The notes beneath the pieces are model-generated. The model made no database searches. It was given only the letters and a program-made list of their open reading frames with translations, and was not told the origin of the DNA. A DNA stretch of 64,000 nt from Trileptium ribeirensis (lineage: Eukaryota; Nematoda; Enoplea; Enoplida; Thoracostomopsidae): assembly GCA_030248225.1 (NCBI GenBank), contig JASANE010012024.1:1-64000 (forward strand), given 5' to 3'. Each line of letters starts with the position of its first letter. Positions within the stretch are counted from its first letter, which is position 1. This document shows, one piece after another, positions 9,933-21,185 of this stretch. Made by a program: the position numbers and the translations under genes.

Positions 9933-9983
9933 CCCTTGCTGGTGCTGGGGCGTCCGTTGGATGCCACGCGCTCCCGTAAGTGC
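9933..9983 (+). repeat. 51-bp conserved structured repeat, copy 2
   Basis: Same length as 2213-2263, with about 43 of 51 bases identical, including CCCGTAAGTGC at the end. Similarity with the first locus continues to about 10080, through CTCGACTGGTCCC. Confidence 0.65.
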
Positions 9984-10066
9984 AGTACCCGCGATTCTGA
10001 CATGAAAATAAACCTGGTGCAAAATTACAATCAAAAAGGGGATGCCTCCATGCTCGACTGGTCCCT

Positions 10067-10106
10067 CACCCACTGGGTTACGTTTATTGTTGGCGCCCAG
10101 TGGGTG
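10067..10106. repeat. 11-bp perfect inverted repeat overlapping a PBS-like TGGCGCCC
   Basis: CACCCACTGGG (10067-10077) is the exact reverse complement of CCCAGTGGGTG (10096-10106). The loop ends in TTGGCG, so TGGCGCCCAGTGGG at 10091 also looks like a retroviral-type tRNA-Lys primer-binding site with a short deletion. Either reading is possible. The perfect stem favours a hairpin. Confidence 0.55.
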
Positions 10107-10323
10107 AATTGTTTAACAGTGTTTTATTTTGTTTAAATGAAGGCTCACAGCTAAATTCGGTCTAGGATTTGCTTGCTGGGGACTTGAGCGGGTGAACACT
10201 AAAAGTCAAATTTTGGGGTTATGCTTAGCTCGGGTGGACTCTTCGACCTGCAGATGCGTGGAAGAGGTCCGCCCGAGGCGTCCCAGTCTGTTCGAGTTTT
10301 CGCTTTCAAAGTAAGAAGGACCG

Positions 10324-10374
10324 CTCTTGCGGACGCTAGGGTGTCCGTTTGAGGCTCCGTGCGCCCGTAAGCGT
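10324..10374 (+). repeat. 51-bp conserved structured repeat, copy 3
   Basis: A more diverged copy keeping CTTGCGG near its start, GTGTCCG in the middle and GCGCCCGTAAGC at the end. Its start overlaps a tight CCGC/GCGG stem at 10321-10332. Confidence 0.5.
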
Positions 10375-10544
10375 TGGTGCCCCTAATTGTTGGTTACCGG
10401 CTAAAATTTTACTGACATCAAACAAAGTGCAAAGTCCGCCCGCCAGAAGTCAATTGATTCCCCTCTACCGTGGCCAATTTTGTCCAGGCTCCGGGACTGC
10501 ATTTTAGTTAACAACTACGTCTGCAAATCCTAGGACAAATCTTA

Positions 10545-10748
10545 GTTCATGAAATTTTAGCGCGAGGGTCCCTTATTTCTAAAAGGCCCTAAATGGAGCT
10601 CACAAATGTAATTTCATCCTCCAAGTCAGGGGTTGTTAACTATTAAAATTTCGGGTCGAGGATTCCGCGTTTCTAAAAGAGCCCAAATGGAGCTCACAAG
10701 GTATAATTTCGTCATCCAAATCAAGTTGTCAACTATTAAAAATTTCTC
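10545..10748 (+). repeat. tandem duplication of about 93 bp
   Basis: Two adjacent units share TTTCTAAAAG, AATGGAGCTCACAA and TAACTATTAAAA (or CAACTATTAAAA). Spacing between matching bases is about 93-94. No gene is called across them. Confidence 0.75.
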
Positions 10749-11545
10749 ATCACGTCCAAATTTCTCACATATATACCTTGAATCAAGGGCCTCGTGCGTG
10801 GGGCCCGGGTTTTGGTATATCTTATGGTGTACATAGTTGTATATTTGAGTGCTCCCGATTGGGTGATGTTTTATATCATGCCGTGGGTTTAACGGAAAGG
10901 AGAGAAACGAAAGTAAACGTTTATTGTGTGTTTTCATTCTAAGCGAATTAGACTTGGCAGAGGTTTAGGTTCACCCCGCCTTAACGAAATTTGCAGATCA
11001 CCTCTAAATTATTATCGGCACTGTCCGGTATCTGCTCCCGGTTCTATTCCCGCGAGCTGCCTTCCAACTACTCTCCAAAGACGCTCGCGGCCACCGTGCC
11101 GCACTACTGCAGACCCCATCCTCGCTCACCACTCAAAAGTTTACTTCTACTTTAATGTATACATCGAATACTGCCATACTCAGGCCGGATAAATTGACAC
11201 TGCTATGTTAAATTAGGCCCATTCCCAATGCTACGCCCCGCTGGACCCGCCCGTGCTAGCATTACTGCCCGTATCACTTTAGCAACTATTTTTGGGGCAT
11301 CAGTCACCAAGTTCCCTGGAGCAAACATTCACCCCGCTGCCCTTATAACCCTCAAATACTTTGGATCGGCTAGGCCTAGCTAGATACGCCTTCAATCTAA
11401 CCAAGGTAACACAACTTCACTACTGGCTCCCAGGGGCCCAAGGGTCCCGGGGTAGTCCCCCGGTCATCAAACACCCCTTCGAAAACGGGCCTTACCGTTT
11501 AGGGAGCTTTCTAAGGGTCTTGGCTTAGGACCCAATAACAGAAAA

Positions 11546-11817
11546 AGAGGGAATGACGGGTCCGCGTCATTACCAGTGAGCAGGCTTTGGGGTTGACCCT
11601 CCCTCAGGGGGACCTTCATACCACTAGATACGGGGCCATTATAGGGGCCAGGCCGAACACCCTGGTAAACCCGCCGGCAGCGTGCTAAGCTAAGCGATTC
11701 CCTTAGGTCAGCTAGCAGTTCACCGGGGAGTCGTGGAAGCCAGGGTTGTCCGGGCACCACACCAAGAAAAATGGTCGTACAGCTGCGATCCCTTAGGGTA
11801 AGAATTGGTCCTAGTAC
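11546..11817 (+). repeat. GC-rich dispersed repeat, copy B
   Basis: Homologous to 4459-4732, same orientation, same right-hand end at CCTAGTAC. A 97-residue minus-strand frame crosses it (11467-11760). Copy A does not keep an equivalent open frame, so it is not called as a gene. Together with the 51-bp repeats this shows that 9.93-11.82 kb and 2.2-4.73 kb are related, with about 0.8 kb less between the shared segments here. Confidence 0.8.
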
Positions 11818-11829
11818 GCTATCACATTT

Positions 11830-13680
11830 TATACCTCGGAATCAGGTGAGTAACCGTGTGAGATAGGAAAGATCAAAAGTTTCCTCAAATTATCGTTTCT
11901 ACCGCCTGAGATCTTTAATTTGACTAGCTCCCTTCGACATTTCAAAAATCTCAACCTCAACACAAATTTAATATAGCGCGATAATTAGGCCATTCATAGT
12001 TAAACACTCAAATTTAGGCAGAAATTATATTTTACGCTGATTTTCCGATTCAGAGGCTACTGTAAACGTCGGTGACCTGATCCAACGCCGGTGGCCTACT
12101 TGCACTGTTCTGGGCCCTTAATAATCCAGAATTTTATGTATTTTCAGCTAACTTCCGCATATTCCTAGTATTTTTGTATAGAGCTTCAACGTTGCAACCA
12201 TCTGCCCAAATTTCCTTGAGTAGCATCATAGACTTTTGACTCGGTTTCTACGTAGTTTGCGATATATTTATGAGATTCCATGTGTTTTGTAGTGTTCCTG
12301 AAATTTCCTTCCAGTACATAAATATATAACGTGTTAACGACATTAAAGTTTCAACTAAAATGGTTTTTTACTGTCGTCGTTGATAAACACTAGCGTAAAA
12401 GCTCAAGTACTGGGCTCAAATACCACTTCTGTCTACATTTTGTGATATTCTGAACTGTCATGTTAGCTTAAAATTTAATAACATTACTGCCACATACCAC
12501 GTAAAGTGGAAGTTTCTCGAAGAATTGTGTTCACACTTCACACTGTTCGGATACAGTTTAGGTGCACCTGTTATTCCGCTTGTGAATGTCAGGAATTACT
12601 GCAAAATTTCATGAATTACTTAATATATGAGATGCTCGGCTGGGAAACACAGAGGCCTACACTTGCGGGCCTGCCAGCAGTGCGGAACCTTATTAGTAAA
12701 CAGCCACAGATTATATACTAAAAATTCGAATAAACTCTGCTTTAATTTAGCATGTGTGACTTAGCTTTCAAAATTTTTAGATTTTCGTTCCATGTTTTGT
12801 GAATACCACTAAATGGTCTGGACGCATGCAATAGTCCCAAAAAACCAATTTAACTTCATGAAATTGATTCGGTGATAGAAAGCAAAAAGGCGTTTCAAGC
12901 TAGACATGTAAACAACTGCGGAAATCTTCGAAATTTTCTTGCTTAATTATTTCTGTAGCCTCAGATCACGGCGTTGTTCTTAATTTTTTAAAAATAAATA
13001 CATTACTACGTAATAATTATTTATTTTAGAAAGTGTTACTTTTTCGGTAGAATGCGCTAGTATTTTTGTTCCATAATATTTAAAACAGTTATATATTTTA
13101 TCCCTGATATTATAGTCGATAAAATCCTAAATTGTTATTAATACGAAATCTAAACTTTGATGGTGTAACCAAAAAGCACCATGGTGCTGTCAAAAAGCTT
13201 ATAAAATTTGATTAGGAAATTAAAAACATAAAGCTATGTAAACAACAGCTGGAACAAAACTAATCTCATCACGACACACTTTGAAGTATCACCGAAAAAG
13301 TCTAATCTTTTCTGTGATTTATCAATGGCAGCGATCAGGACCCAGAGTCGTGCAAAACTGTACGTTTACGGTTGATGATTATATTATCTTAACGCAAAAC
13401 GATGCAACGATTACACCACAAATAGTCTAATAAACCAGTAAAATTTAGACATTCGATTTAAATGATATTTCATAAATATATTGAGTGTGTGGTCATCATT
13501 TTGTACCCACAGTCTTCTGTTCCTAGTAAACATCACCTCTGTACTGTACCTTACGCACCGAGTTTTTTTTTAATTTTTGGCGCGGCGAGCATTACGTAAA
13601 TGAAAATTGCTTTAAAATGCTCTAAACAGTGATGCTATGCGGAAATACTTAGCTGAAATCAGAGTGAAGGGATGTTGTTG
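11830..13680. other. no gene recognised
   Basis: AT-rich intergenic DNA. The longest open frame (12506-12721, 71 residues) has no recognisable domain. Confidence 0.4.
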
Positions 13681-13682
13681 CC

Positions 13683-13976
13683 TCACTTTTGTACCAAAAT
13701 CGGTAAAAATAGGATTTTTCCCTTATGTCGGCCGCAATTTTCCCTTCTGTCCTTCTGTTGTGAGTTGCCCCCCCCCCACTTTCGAATGGCGTGCTGCACC
13801 TCTGACTTAAATCTAACACAATGTTTTCTTAAAATATGACGCAATTTCAATTTTTCAGGAGTTTTTGTTTTATGACACGTCAACAAACAAAATTCTGCTT
13901 TCGACGGTTTTGTGCTCCGTAACTGAATTATGCCACAGTTGTGCCTTTTGGTTTTGTATAGATTTGTTGCAATCAT
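13683..13976 (-). other. unrecognised 97-residue open frame
   Basis: A basic frame, rich in Lys/Arg/His with five Cys, lacking a domain I can name. A run of about ten C's at 13769 on the plus strand gives the Gly-Gly-Gly stretch. Length and composition allow either chance or a small exon; no splice context was convincing. Nothing supports function, so it is recorded only as the longest open frame in the neighbourhood. Confidence 0.15.
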
Positions 13977-14010
13977 TGGTCAAATTTCTGGCCTATGTCA
14001 TCCTTAAAGA

Positions 14011-14205
14011 CAGGACGTTATAATGTTAGAAAAAGAATAGCTTAGAGTGGTAGTTCGATGGGCGGAAGCCCCACGACTCGTGCTTAGGCTTAAAATACGG
14101 CTCATATAGGGTTGGCTTAGGCAGCTTACTTAGTCAGCATAGCTTAGTATATCGTGAACAGCATGGGATCGTATTTCATTTTTACCCCTAAAAGTCCCAT
14201 TGGCG
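14011..14205 (+). repeat. dispersed repeat of about 190 bp, copy 1
   Basis: Aligns with 26887-27070 in the same orientation. Shared blocks include GGACG(T/C)TATAA, AGAAAAAGAA, GTTCG(A/G)...GGCGG(A/T)AGCCCC, GCTTAGGC, TATCG(T/A)GAACAGCA and CATTTCA. No coding potential is visible. Confidence 0.75.
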
Positions 14206-14339
14206 AAATTTCCATTGGCCAAAACCTGGACACTGGCTGTATGATCGGCGCGTTAGAGTACTGTTGGTACTTGTCATCGTTAGTGCTGAGAGGCTAGAAG
14301 AACTGATACGAGTTTCACAGAGTAATGAGTGCCAAAAGT

Positions 14340-14790
14340 GGGCGTTTTGTCCTTATCAACCGTTTGCAACAAACTAATATCTCTAATGGATGTTATATGG
14401 TATCTTTAGTTTCTTGCAAACGGCTACTAGGTATTTTTATCTTTAATGACTGCTTGTTTAATATTTACATTTCCAAATGATAACTGTGAGATATTTTATT
14501 CTTACATATATAGCCAATAAATACAAAATTTCTAACAGTTAGCTGTTAGAGACTATAATTTCTTGCAGCTAGTCACAACGGATTATTGTCTCTAGTGGCT
14601 AGCTGTTCGAAACTTTTCTCTTAAAGCCAGTTATAAAATACAAGTCTGTAAAGCCATCCATTAGAATTTCAAATATCTAACGGTTGGCTGTAAGAGATTT
14701 TTGTATGTTACAGGTGGCTGTAAGAGATAAATGTTTCTAACAGCTAGCCATTAGAAGCAAAAATCTGTTAATGGTATTAATACCTTGCCA
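14340..14790. repeat. degenerate array of TCTCTAATGGCTAGCTGTTAGA-like units
   Basis: Units resembling CTAATGGCTAGCTGTTAG appear repeatedly in both orientations (for example near 14387, 14533, 14600, 14680 and 14740), separated by AT-rich spacers of 30-60 bases. GCTAGC is palindromic, so orientation is ambiguous. Confidence 0.6.
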
Positions 14791-14822
14791 TTTATTCCAA
14801 AAATGACGTTAGTTGTGATTTT

Positions 14823-15062
14823 ATGCATTGTTCTTCGTCGCCATTGCGTCGTTTGTGTTTAGGGCTAACAACAACAAGAGATAGCTCTGATATAGCATAT
14901 TACTGGAACATCGTCACCTTGGGTACTACGACATTTGTATGGATCCCGAATTTCATATCGCTGGCAATGGAGGATTCACAGAATAGTGTCTTCAGAATGG
15001 AAAAGTCTTTGTCTCTGGAAAACCTAAAATCCGTTGCGAAAATGTATCACATAGCAAACTAA
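14823..15062 (+). other. unrecognised 79-residue open frame
   Basis: Open frame with ordinary amino-acid composition but no motif, signal peptide or membrane segment that I can identify. There is no neighbouring exon or splice-site support. It may be chance. Confidence 0.12.
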
Positions 15063-15939
15063 AGCTGCAGGGAGCTATGGTAGAGGCAATTGGGAACGAT
15101 TTTGAGTCTGGGGAAAGCTAGAGTAGAACACATCTGGGAGGGCAAGATAAGGCGAAACACATTTGGGACATAGGTGCCCATAGGGTGTAAAGGCGTTATC
15201 CTAAGAGATTTGGACCCCTTCTTAACCCATATTTACTCGCCAATACCACGGGCACGCGGAAAAATTTGAGTGCAATGGCAATAATTTGGGAAAATGTGGG
15301 GGAGTGAGAATGAAGACGAAGAGCGCCCAAGTTTGATTTTTGGAGGGGGGCAGTTGTCAACCTCCATGCCTCTGTTCCCGGGTGCCTGCTATTCTCTCGG
15401 AGAGAAAAATTGTAGAAATAAGTTTCGTACATTTGACTGTAGGGTTTTTACAGTTAGCTAAAAGACAACCTAGTCAATTGCTGCAGTTCTCTACAAGAAT
15501 GAATCGTGATTATGTTATAATGTTGCACCCAACATATTGCAATATGTTCCCAGCTATAGCACAATATCGCACAACTGCATTTGCACCAAAATAAGTTTGT
15601 TAGATGATATGTCATTTCTCCAAGTCTTATTACATTCCAAAGAACATCTTTGCTAGTTTACGGGGAACTTTCACTGCATGTAACAGAATAACACTGTCCG
15701 CCAAATTGCCTGTGTTACCCGCTGACACAGAATTCTGCCACAAATTATTTACAGTTGGTTGATTTACTTATCGGATTATAAAACTAGTGCCATACTTAAA
15801 ACGATCTAAAAGTTTTTCAAACAAATTAACGGTTAAAAATTTGGCAAACTCATTATGCACTCATATGATCTCGCCTGGTACAAATGTCAGCTTAGTAAAT
15901 ACACATACTTGGCAAAAACGTTGAGTAAAATTTTAACTA

Positions 15940-16150
15940 CTAACTCGGAACTTTTTTATCTCTAGACGTAGGTTAAATTTTGACTCAAAACTTGGCTCAA
16001 GTTGAGTCAAAGTTTATCTTAAGGGTAGAATTAGAAACGGACCGACTGTTGAGTCCAACCTTGGCTCAAACCGACCCAAATTGTGTCAACGTTAAGTCAC
16101 CATTAGGTTTAAAAAAGACCGACTCATTAATCAAAGTCTGACTCATCTTT
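15940..16150. repeat. GACTCAA/TTGAGTC-rich degenerate repeat
   Basis: The heptamer GACTCAA, its complement and close variants (GGCTCAA, GACCCAA) recur at roughly 10-25 base spacing. This looks like an eroded short-period satellite. Confidence 0.5.
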
Positions 16151-17019
16151 TTTCCCTGTATAAGAACAAAACAATAAATGCATAAGCAATATACACTTTC
16201 GCAACATTTTTTTAATTTTATCACATTGCCGGAAACTTCTAAAAATTCTCCGTTTATAGACTAATCACTGAAATTTAATCTATATATGAGCAAACTGGGC
16301 AACACATTTCAGCCACAACGAACGTCGAAACAATAATTCTTCGTGGCTCAACATGTAAATTTTAACAGTAGCGCAGTATTATATAAAATTTATTTTCAAA
16401 CATTTATCAGTATATAGATATAAAAGATATGTACTCACACAATACCCAACAATGAAAATTATACGTGTTATATTAAGTGAAAATAAATTGTAACCGGCAA
16501 ATGTTGTTAAATAGAACCGCGATATGTAGTACTTATAGCTATATATTTGCAGGTGCATTTAAACAAACTAAATAGACACTGACAAACCATCTAATTTGAC
16601 TGATGTGATGAAATTCGTTGTACTGTAGTGTGTTTTTTAAATATAAAATTTGTCAAAACTGCTGAATGTACCCTAAAACACGCACTGAAAAGTCAAGAAT
16701 TCTGCTTATTTATGTTGAAGAGGTTTTTAATTTCAAGCTACAAAAACCTTATAGACTGTTTTTGATGCTTATAACGCAGATGTTGTCATATTCCAATAAA
16801 TAGTGGTCTAAACACCGTAACATCAATATTTTTAAATGATAATATTAGATGATAATGGCGCTAATTACTTACAGTATAAATATCAAAGTTTTGTTAAAGG
16901 TGATCGCATAATATTTCCTCTCTCTATTCGTAAAATATAATCGTAGGACTAAGTATATACATGTTAAGTTTAAGCTTAACATCTTTTTAACACTTGCAGT
17001 TGTTCGACAACAACTAAAT

Positions 17020-17200
17020 GCGATGCACGGCGTTGTGCTAAGTTCGCCATGTACCACACGAATATACGGTCACTGTTGCTCGATCACTTTGCGAAGAGCC
17101 TTAAGGATCCGAGCAACAGCTCTCAAATAATCATTGGCTAGTGAACGCGAGTTTCATCCGAGCGTCCGGTTTCGATACCTCGCGAAGAACAATAATTAAT
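17020..17200 (+). repeat. SINE-like repeat family, copy 3 (well preserved)
   Basis: Contains the family head (GTTGTGCTAAGTTCGCCATG, CACTGTTGCTCGATC), GCGAAGAGCCTTAAGGATCC and GAGCAACAG, then a tRNA-like body: TGGCTAGTGAACGCGA near the A-box position, TTCATCCGA near the anticodon, and B-box-like GGTTTCGATACC at 17168-17179, ending GAAGAACAATAATT. The body resembles copy 4, which is closest to tRNA-Glu(UUC). Confidence 0.65.
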
Positions 17201-17689
17201 GGGTTTTCGAAATACAGAGCAATACAGGACGTCAAAGGATAATTCTAAACTTCGCAATGGCTCACGGTTGAAAATGGAATTCTTGTCCTAATGTGGTCAT
17301 AACACGTTTCCGCTCCACTGTGATACGGCGGGACCAGGTAAGGAGGGGCTGCCAACTTGACATCATTCAAACGCTTTTGAATGTAAATTTGAAAACGTTG
17401 AGAAAAACTGTTTTAGTCTTATTATTTGGTAGATCCAGACAGTTATGAGCTCATACTGTTTTGGTTCCACATAATTTTCTCAAATATATACCTATCTGTT
17501 TTATGATTATTAATCGGTACCGTTTTGCAGCTACTGTTTCAACAACGATTTGACTAAGTGTAATAACAGGTTTCGCTTTAGCCATCAAATAGATTCAATA
17601 GGAAAGAAGAAATATGTTAACATTTCAGTGCAGTTATAGGTTTATAACATGATATGAGTACAATCAAACAAAAATTTAAGTTTATGCGC

Positions 17690-17765
17690 CCAGGCTAAGG
17701 CTAGGCGTAGGCTATGACCTAGGCTTAGACTTAGAGATAAGACTAAGATCTAGAGATAAATTAGA
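17690..17765. repeat. TAGGCTT/CTAAGGC simple-like repeat
   Basis: Short units of GGCTAAGGCTAGGC and TAGGCTTAGACTTAGA type. Shorter echoes occur at 14085, 19075 and 26965. Confidence 0.4.
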
Positions 17766-18332
17766 CGTGCAATCATCAGTGGTACGAAAGCATGACTTGA
17801 TACGCTAAGGGATGTGGAATCTTGACATGATCAGGAATAAAAGATATGAGAGAATAAAAAATAAAAGGCATTCAGGACATGCAAGAGCTCGGTGAAACAC
17901 TTGAAAACTCAGAAGAACGACTGTTATGATAGTGCTGCTTGATGTACTTAGCAAATACGTATGTGATGAATGATTTTAAATTAGTGTTACGGTAATATTA
18001 CGAATATAATTTTGACATGGTATAGCTCAGTATAACGGCTGAACTACAGTTAAACGCACACAAAGGAAAGCCTAAAACTTTATAGTCATAAATGACACAT
18101 TTGGTTCTTGAGGCTGAGGTGAAGACTAAATTAATAAATTCATCTATAGCTTTATTGTTATGTTTCAAGATTTGAGCTAACTTATTAGTTTCAAGAAAAC
18201 ATATTCAAATTCTAGATTTCTTTTATTCGAAAATACCTTTATCATTATAAGTAACTTTATCTAAATTATAAGATCATTATCATTAGTTATACCAAGTGTC
18301 CATGATAGACCCTTGAAGTATAGTGTGGCACT

Positions 18333-18456
18333 CACGTCGCGCAGCCTTGTATTAGATATCGCGGTCGGTTTCTGCGTCATTTGTTTTGCTCGCAAAAGAA
18401 CGGACAAATGACGCAAAAAGCGATCGCGTTATCACAGAACGTATGCAGCGTAGTAT
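18333..18456. repeat. long hairpin (foldback element or small-RNA precursor candidate)
   Basis: TGCGTCATTTGT (18373-18384) pairs perfectly with ACAAATGACGCA (18404-18415) around a 19-base loop. Pairing continues imperfectly outward, with CGCGGTCGGTTT against AAAAGCGATCGCG, giving arms of roughly 40-50 bases. It lies about 1.2 kb past the 3' end of the receptor gene. No TATA, terminal repeat or target duplication was confirmed. Confidence 0.55.
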
Positions 18457-19675
18457 GACATGAAGGTTGCAATCTTCTTCTAGATTCTGTCATAGATTCT
18501 TAGCCATACATTGTGGCACAAGATTCAGAAACAATGTCTGAAATTAAAGTAAATATAAAGAGGCATTCTGGGCGAGATTAAAAATACATATTACAGCGTA
18601 GAGTAAGTAAAAATAAGCAACAAACGCTACAAGTTAACAATAAATAACACTTCGTATTTACAATATCACAAAATACGATATGTCAACAACACCAATATTA
18701 ATAATACACTGAATTCAAATATAGTTGAAAGTAAAATTTTAAATTACAAAATCAGCTCGCATAGCTGATATATTTAAACAATGCTGTAAATGTAATATTT
18801 TTAATTGCATTCCATTATGAAAAAAACAGAAGCAAACTGAGGCACTTGCTAGATTGGTAGAGAAATGCTATAATAAATAAATCCCTGGGAAGATATATCC
18901 TTGAATAACAAAGCTCTTCTGCCGCTGTCTCAGTTGGAAATTTTTAGATAAACGTATGTGGCTTCTAGTTTAATGGTTGTAGAGTATAAGTTTGCTGTAG
19001 CAGGCTTTAGAAATAAATGAGGGGGATACTTGGTATGAGGACCCTACCACAAAAATTTAAAGTTTAAGTGAGTTTAGGCTGAGGCTACATTTAGGTTTAG
19101 ACAGACAAAACAAGATAGGATTATTAGAAGGGAAAATCTGGACATGATCCTTAAATTGTGTTTAGAATACGTTGAACACGCTGCCACCAGCGCCTTGAAC
19201 TTCAGTGCTTTGGCTTAGATTCGCGCTCGCTATCAAATCAGCTATGACGCCGCTGCTGTTTGGGTCCTCAACGAGAGAGAATAACAACACGTGGCCAAAC
19301 GTATACTACGCAAGGAATTGGGTTCACGCACTACGGCGCACTGCATAAGCTAACCTACGGCAACTGCATGTTCAACGAGTAAGTCCAAACATTCTGACTT
19401 AATCTCTGGACCGCAAAGTTACCTATTTGAGATATTAAATCTGGTACTCCTTGCGCTTGCCTCCTTTCCATGCCGATATTTTTTGCGACCGACAAATAAC
19501 ATAGCACTGTTTTTTATCGTATGTGTAAACAGAGTTGTAAGGAGATATTTCACGGATACACAGATTTTACGATTTGATGTATATATTTCAGCCAAATCAA
19601 CCGAAAGTCAAGCGGCCTTTCGTTTTTCTGGCACTGACCGAGGACTCACACGATAGTTGAACAATCCGAACCCAT

Positions 19676-20032
19676 TCAAACCGTTCGATTAGGTGGTGGT
19701 TGTTCTTTGGAACACGACACGCACGGTAATAGTTGTCGAAACGGTGCTTGAAACCAACTGTAGATAATCGGATTCCATATCGTCGACGTCATTGCAAAAA
19801 GATGAGCTGACGCAAATAGGACGGCAAAATATTCCTCAAGCTGTGGCCAGCGTCCGAAAATTCCGATATCACGACTAACGTTGAGGATGTTCATCGGAAG
19901 CCAAGCGACCATAAATGACGATACCATTAAAATTGTCATACGATTGGTACATCGGCGTCGGTGAAGGAGTTTGGCCTCAGCTGCTGGTAGGATTATTTCA
20001 TGTTTGTGACGACGCCTTATTTGGTTACGCAC
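19676..20032 (-). CDS. NPY/NPF-type neuropeptide receptor, exon 3 (TM6-TM7 and stop)
   Basis: Last coding exon of a class A G-protein-coupled receptor. On the minus strand an acceptor ACATTTCAG precedes base 20032, and the first codon (GTG, Val) continues in phase 0 from exon 2. In the joined 434-residue protein this exon covers about residues 317-434. It holds a basic loop end (RNQIRRRHK), TM6 with AWLPMNILN (W360, P362), TM7 with SAHLFAMTSTIWNPIIY (N403-P404-Y407), helix 8 (FQAPFR) and a short tail with CVSC, a possible palmitoylation site. WLPxN and HLxAMxST...NP are typical of the NPY/NPF receptor group. The tail after TM7 is short, about 27 residues, and ends at TGA. Confidence 0.88.
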   Translation of the reverse strand: MRNQIRRRHKHEIILPAAEAKLLHRRRCTNRMTILMVSSFMVAWLPMNILNVSRDIGIFGRWPQLEEYFAVLFASAHLFAMTSTIWNPIIYSWFQAPFRQLLPCVSCSKEQPPPNRTV

Positions 20033-20919
20033 CTGAAATGTATTTTTTTACAAGGTTTCGTCGAAACGTAATCATAAAAACACACAAGCTACTATTGGAT
20101 TGCGGGCTAAGGATCAGCAGTGATGAAATAGATAAGTTCACCTGGGTAAATCCACGATGCATCATGTCTGCTCTAAAAACTACAAGTAAAGCTTAAGCCA
20201 GCAAACAAATTTAAATTTAGTACAAAAGATATCAATTGTTTGTAGTGCATAATTGACGAAACATTGCTTGTATAGAATGTTTATGTTAATATAGATGAGA
20301 GAGAAGTTTAGGGGCTTGATTTTAAACCAAGAAATGGCATGACCGAAATTTCCCAGTAGGATTTTTACATTTCACAGAAGGAATAAAGGGTTATGCATTC
20401 ATGCATAGGATTAACTTAAATATGCGGGACTTAAATCGATATAGAAAGTGTTTTTGGTTTTTACGAAAATAATTGGTGACCAGTTATAAGTATTTGCGTG
20501 TATTCCGAACATACAATTCGTGTGAATTAAATTTTGCCGTTTGCCACACCGTTTTCGTTAAACCACTAAAATTTTGTTTTCCGAGTGGGTATTCCTTGTG
20601 GTACATTTCATATTTATGATACATTAATGGTTTAATTTGCACACATGGTGTGAAGACAAAACTTTGTCTTGGCCTAACACAAAAAAAGGCAACGAGCTAG
20701 TGTACAATGGATTGCAGATTGGGAATTCTGGACAATGTTCAGAACTGGTCACGTATTTTCGTCAAAATCAAAGGTAGAATGTTATATATCGTTTGGTGTA
20801 CTGGATATTTACCTTAAAATCCATACTTACACTATCGGAGCCCCGAAACAATTCTGTTATTATCATGTGTGTTAATGTAAAATGTTAAGCGTAGTATTTA
20901 ATAAATCATACATGATTTA

Positions 20920-21185
20920 GGCGTGTTCACAATGCGCCCGATCCAATTTGTCGCTATCTAATCAGATCCGATCAGCGTATGTATTGTAAACAGTGTTCAC
21001 ACTGGATCTGAACCGAATCTGATCCGATTTGGAAGACATAGTGTAGAAAAATAAACGTATATAAATACGGTCGTATACAGTAGGTGTTAAGTTTGGTCTA
21101 ACCGGATCGGATCAGGTGCAATGTGAGCACAAATGAGAACTGATCGAATTAGAACGATCGGATCTGAGGCAATGTGAATACAATC
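20920..21185. mobile_element. MITE-like element in receptor intron 2
   Basis: The left end GGCGTGTTCACAATGCG and the reverse complement of the right end (GATTGTATTCACATTGCC) share TTCACA(A)TG. Just inside both ends are GATCC/GGATC blocks, and the interior has four GATC-rich segments such as ATCCGATCAGC and CGGATCGGATCAGG. No open frame lies inside, and no clear target duplication was found. Confidence 0.6.

Noticed and set aside
11467..11760. 97-residue minus-strand frame
   Set aside because: The homologous copy at 4459-4732 does not keep an equivalent frame, so selection on a protein is unlikely.
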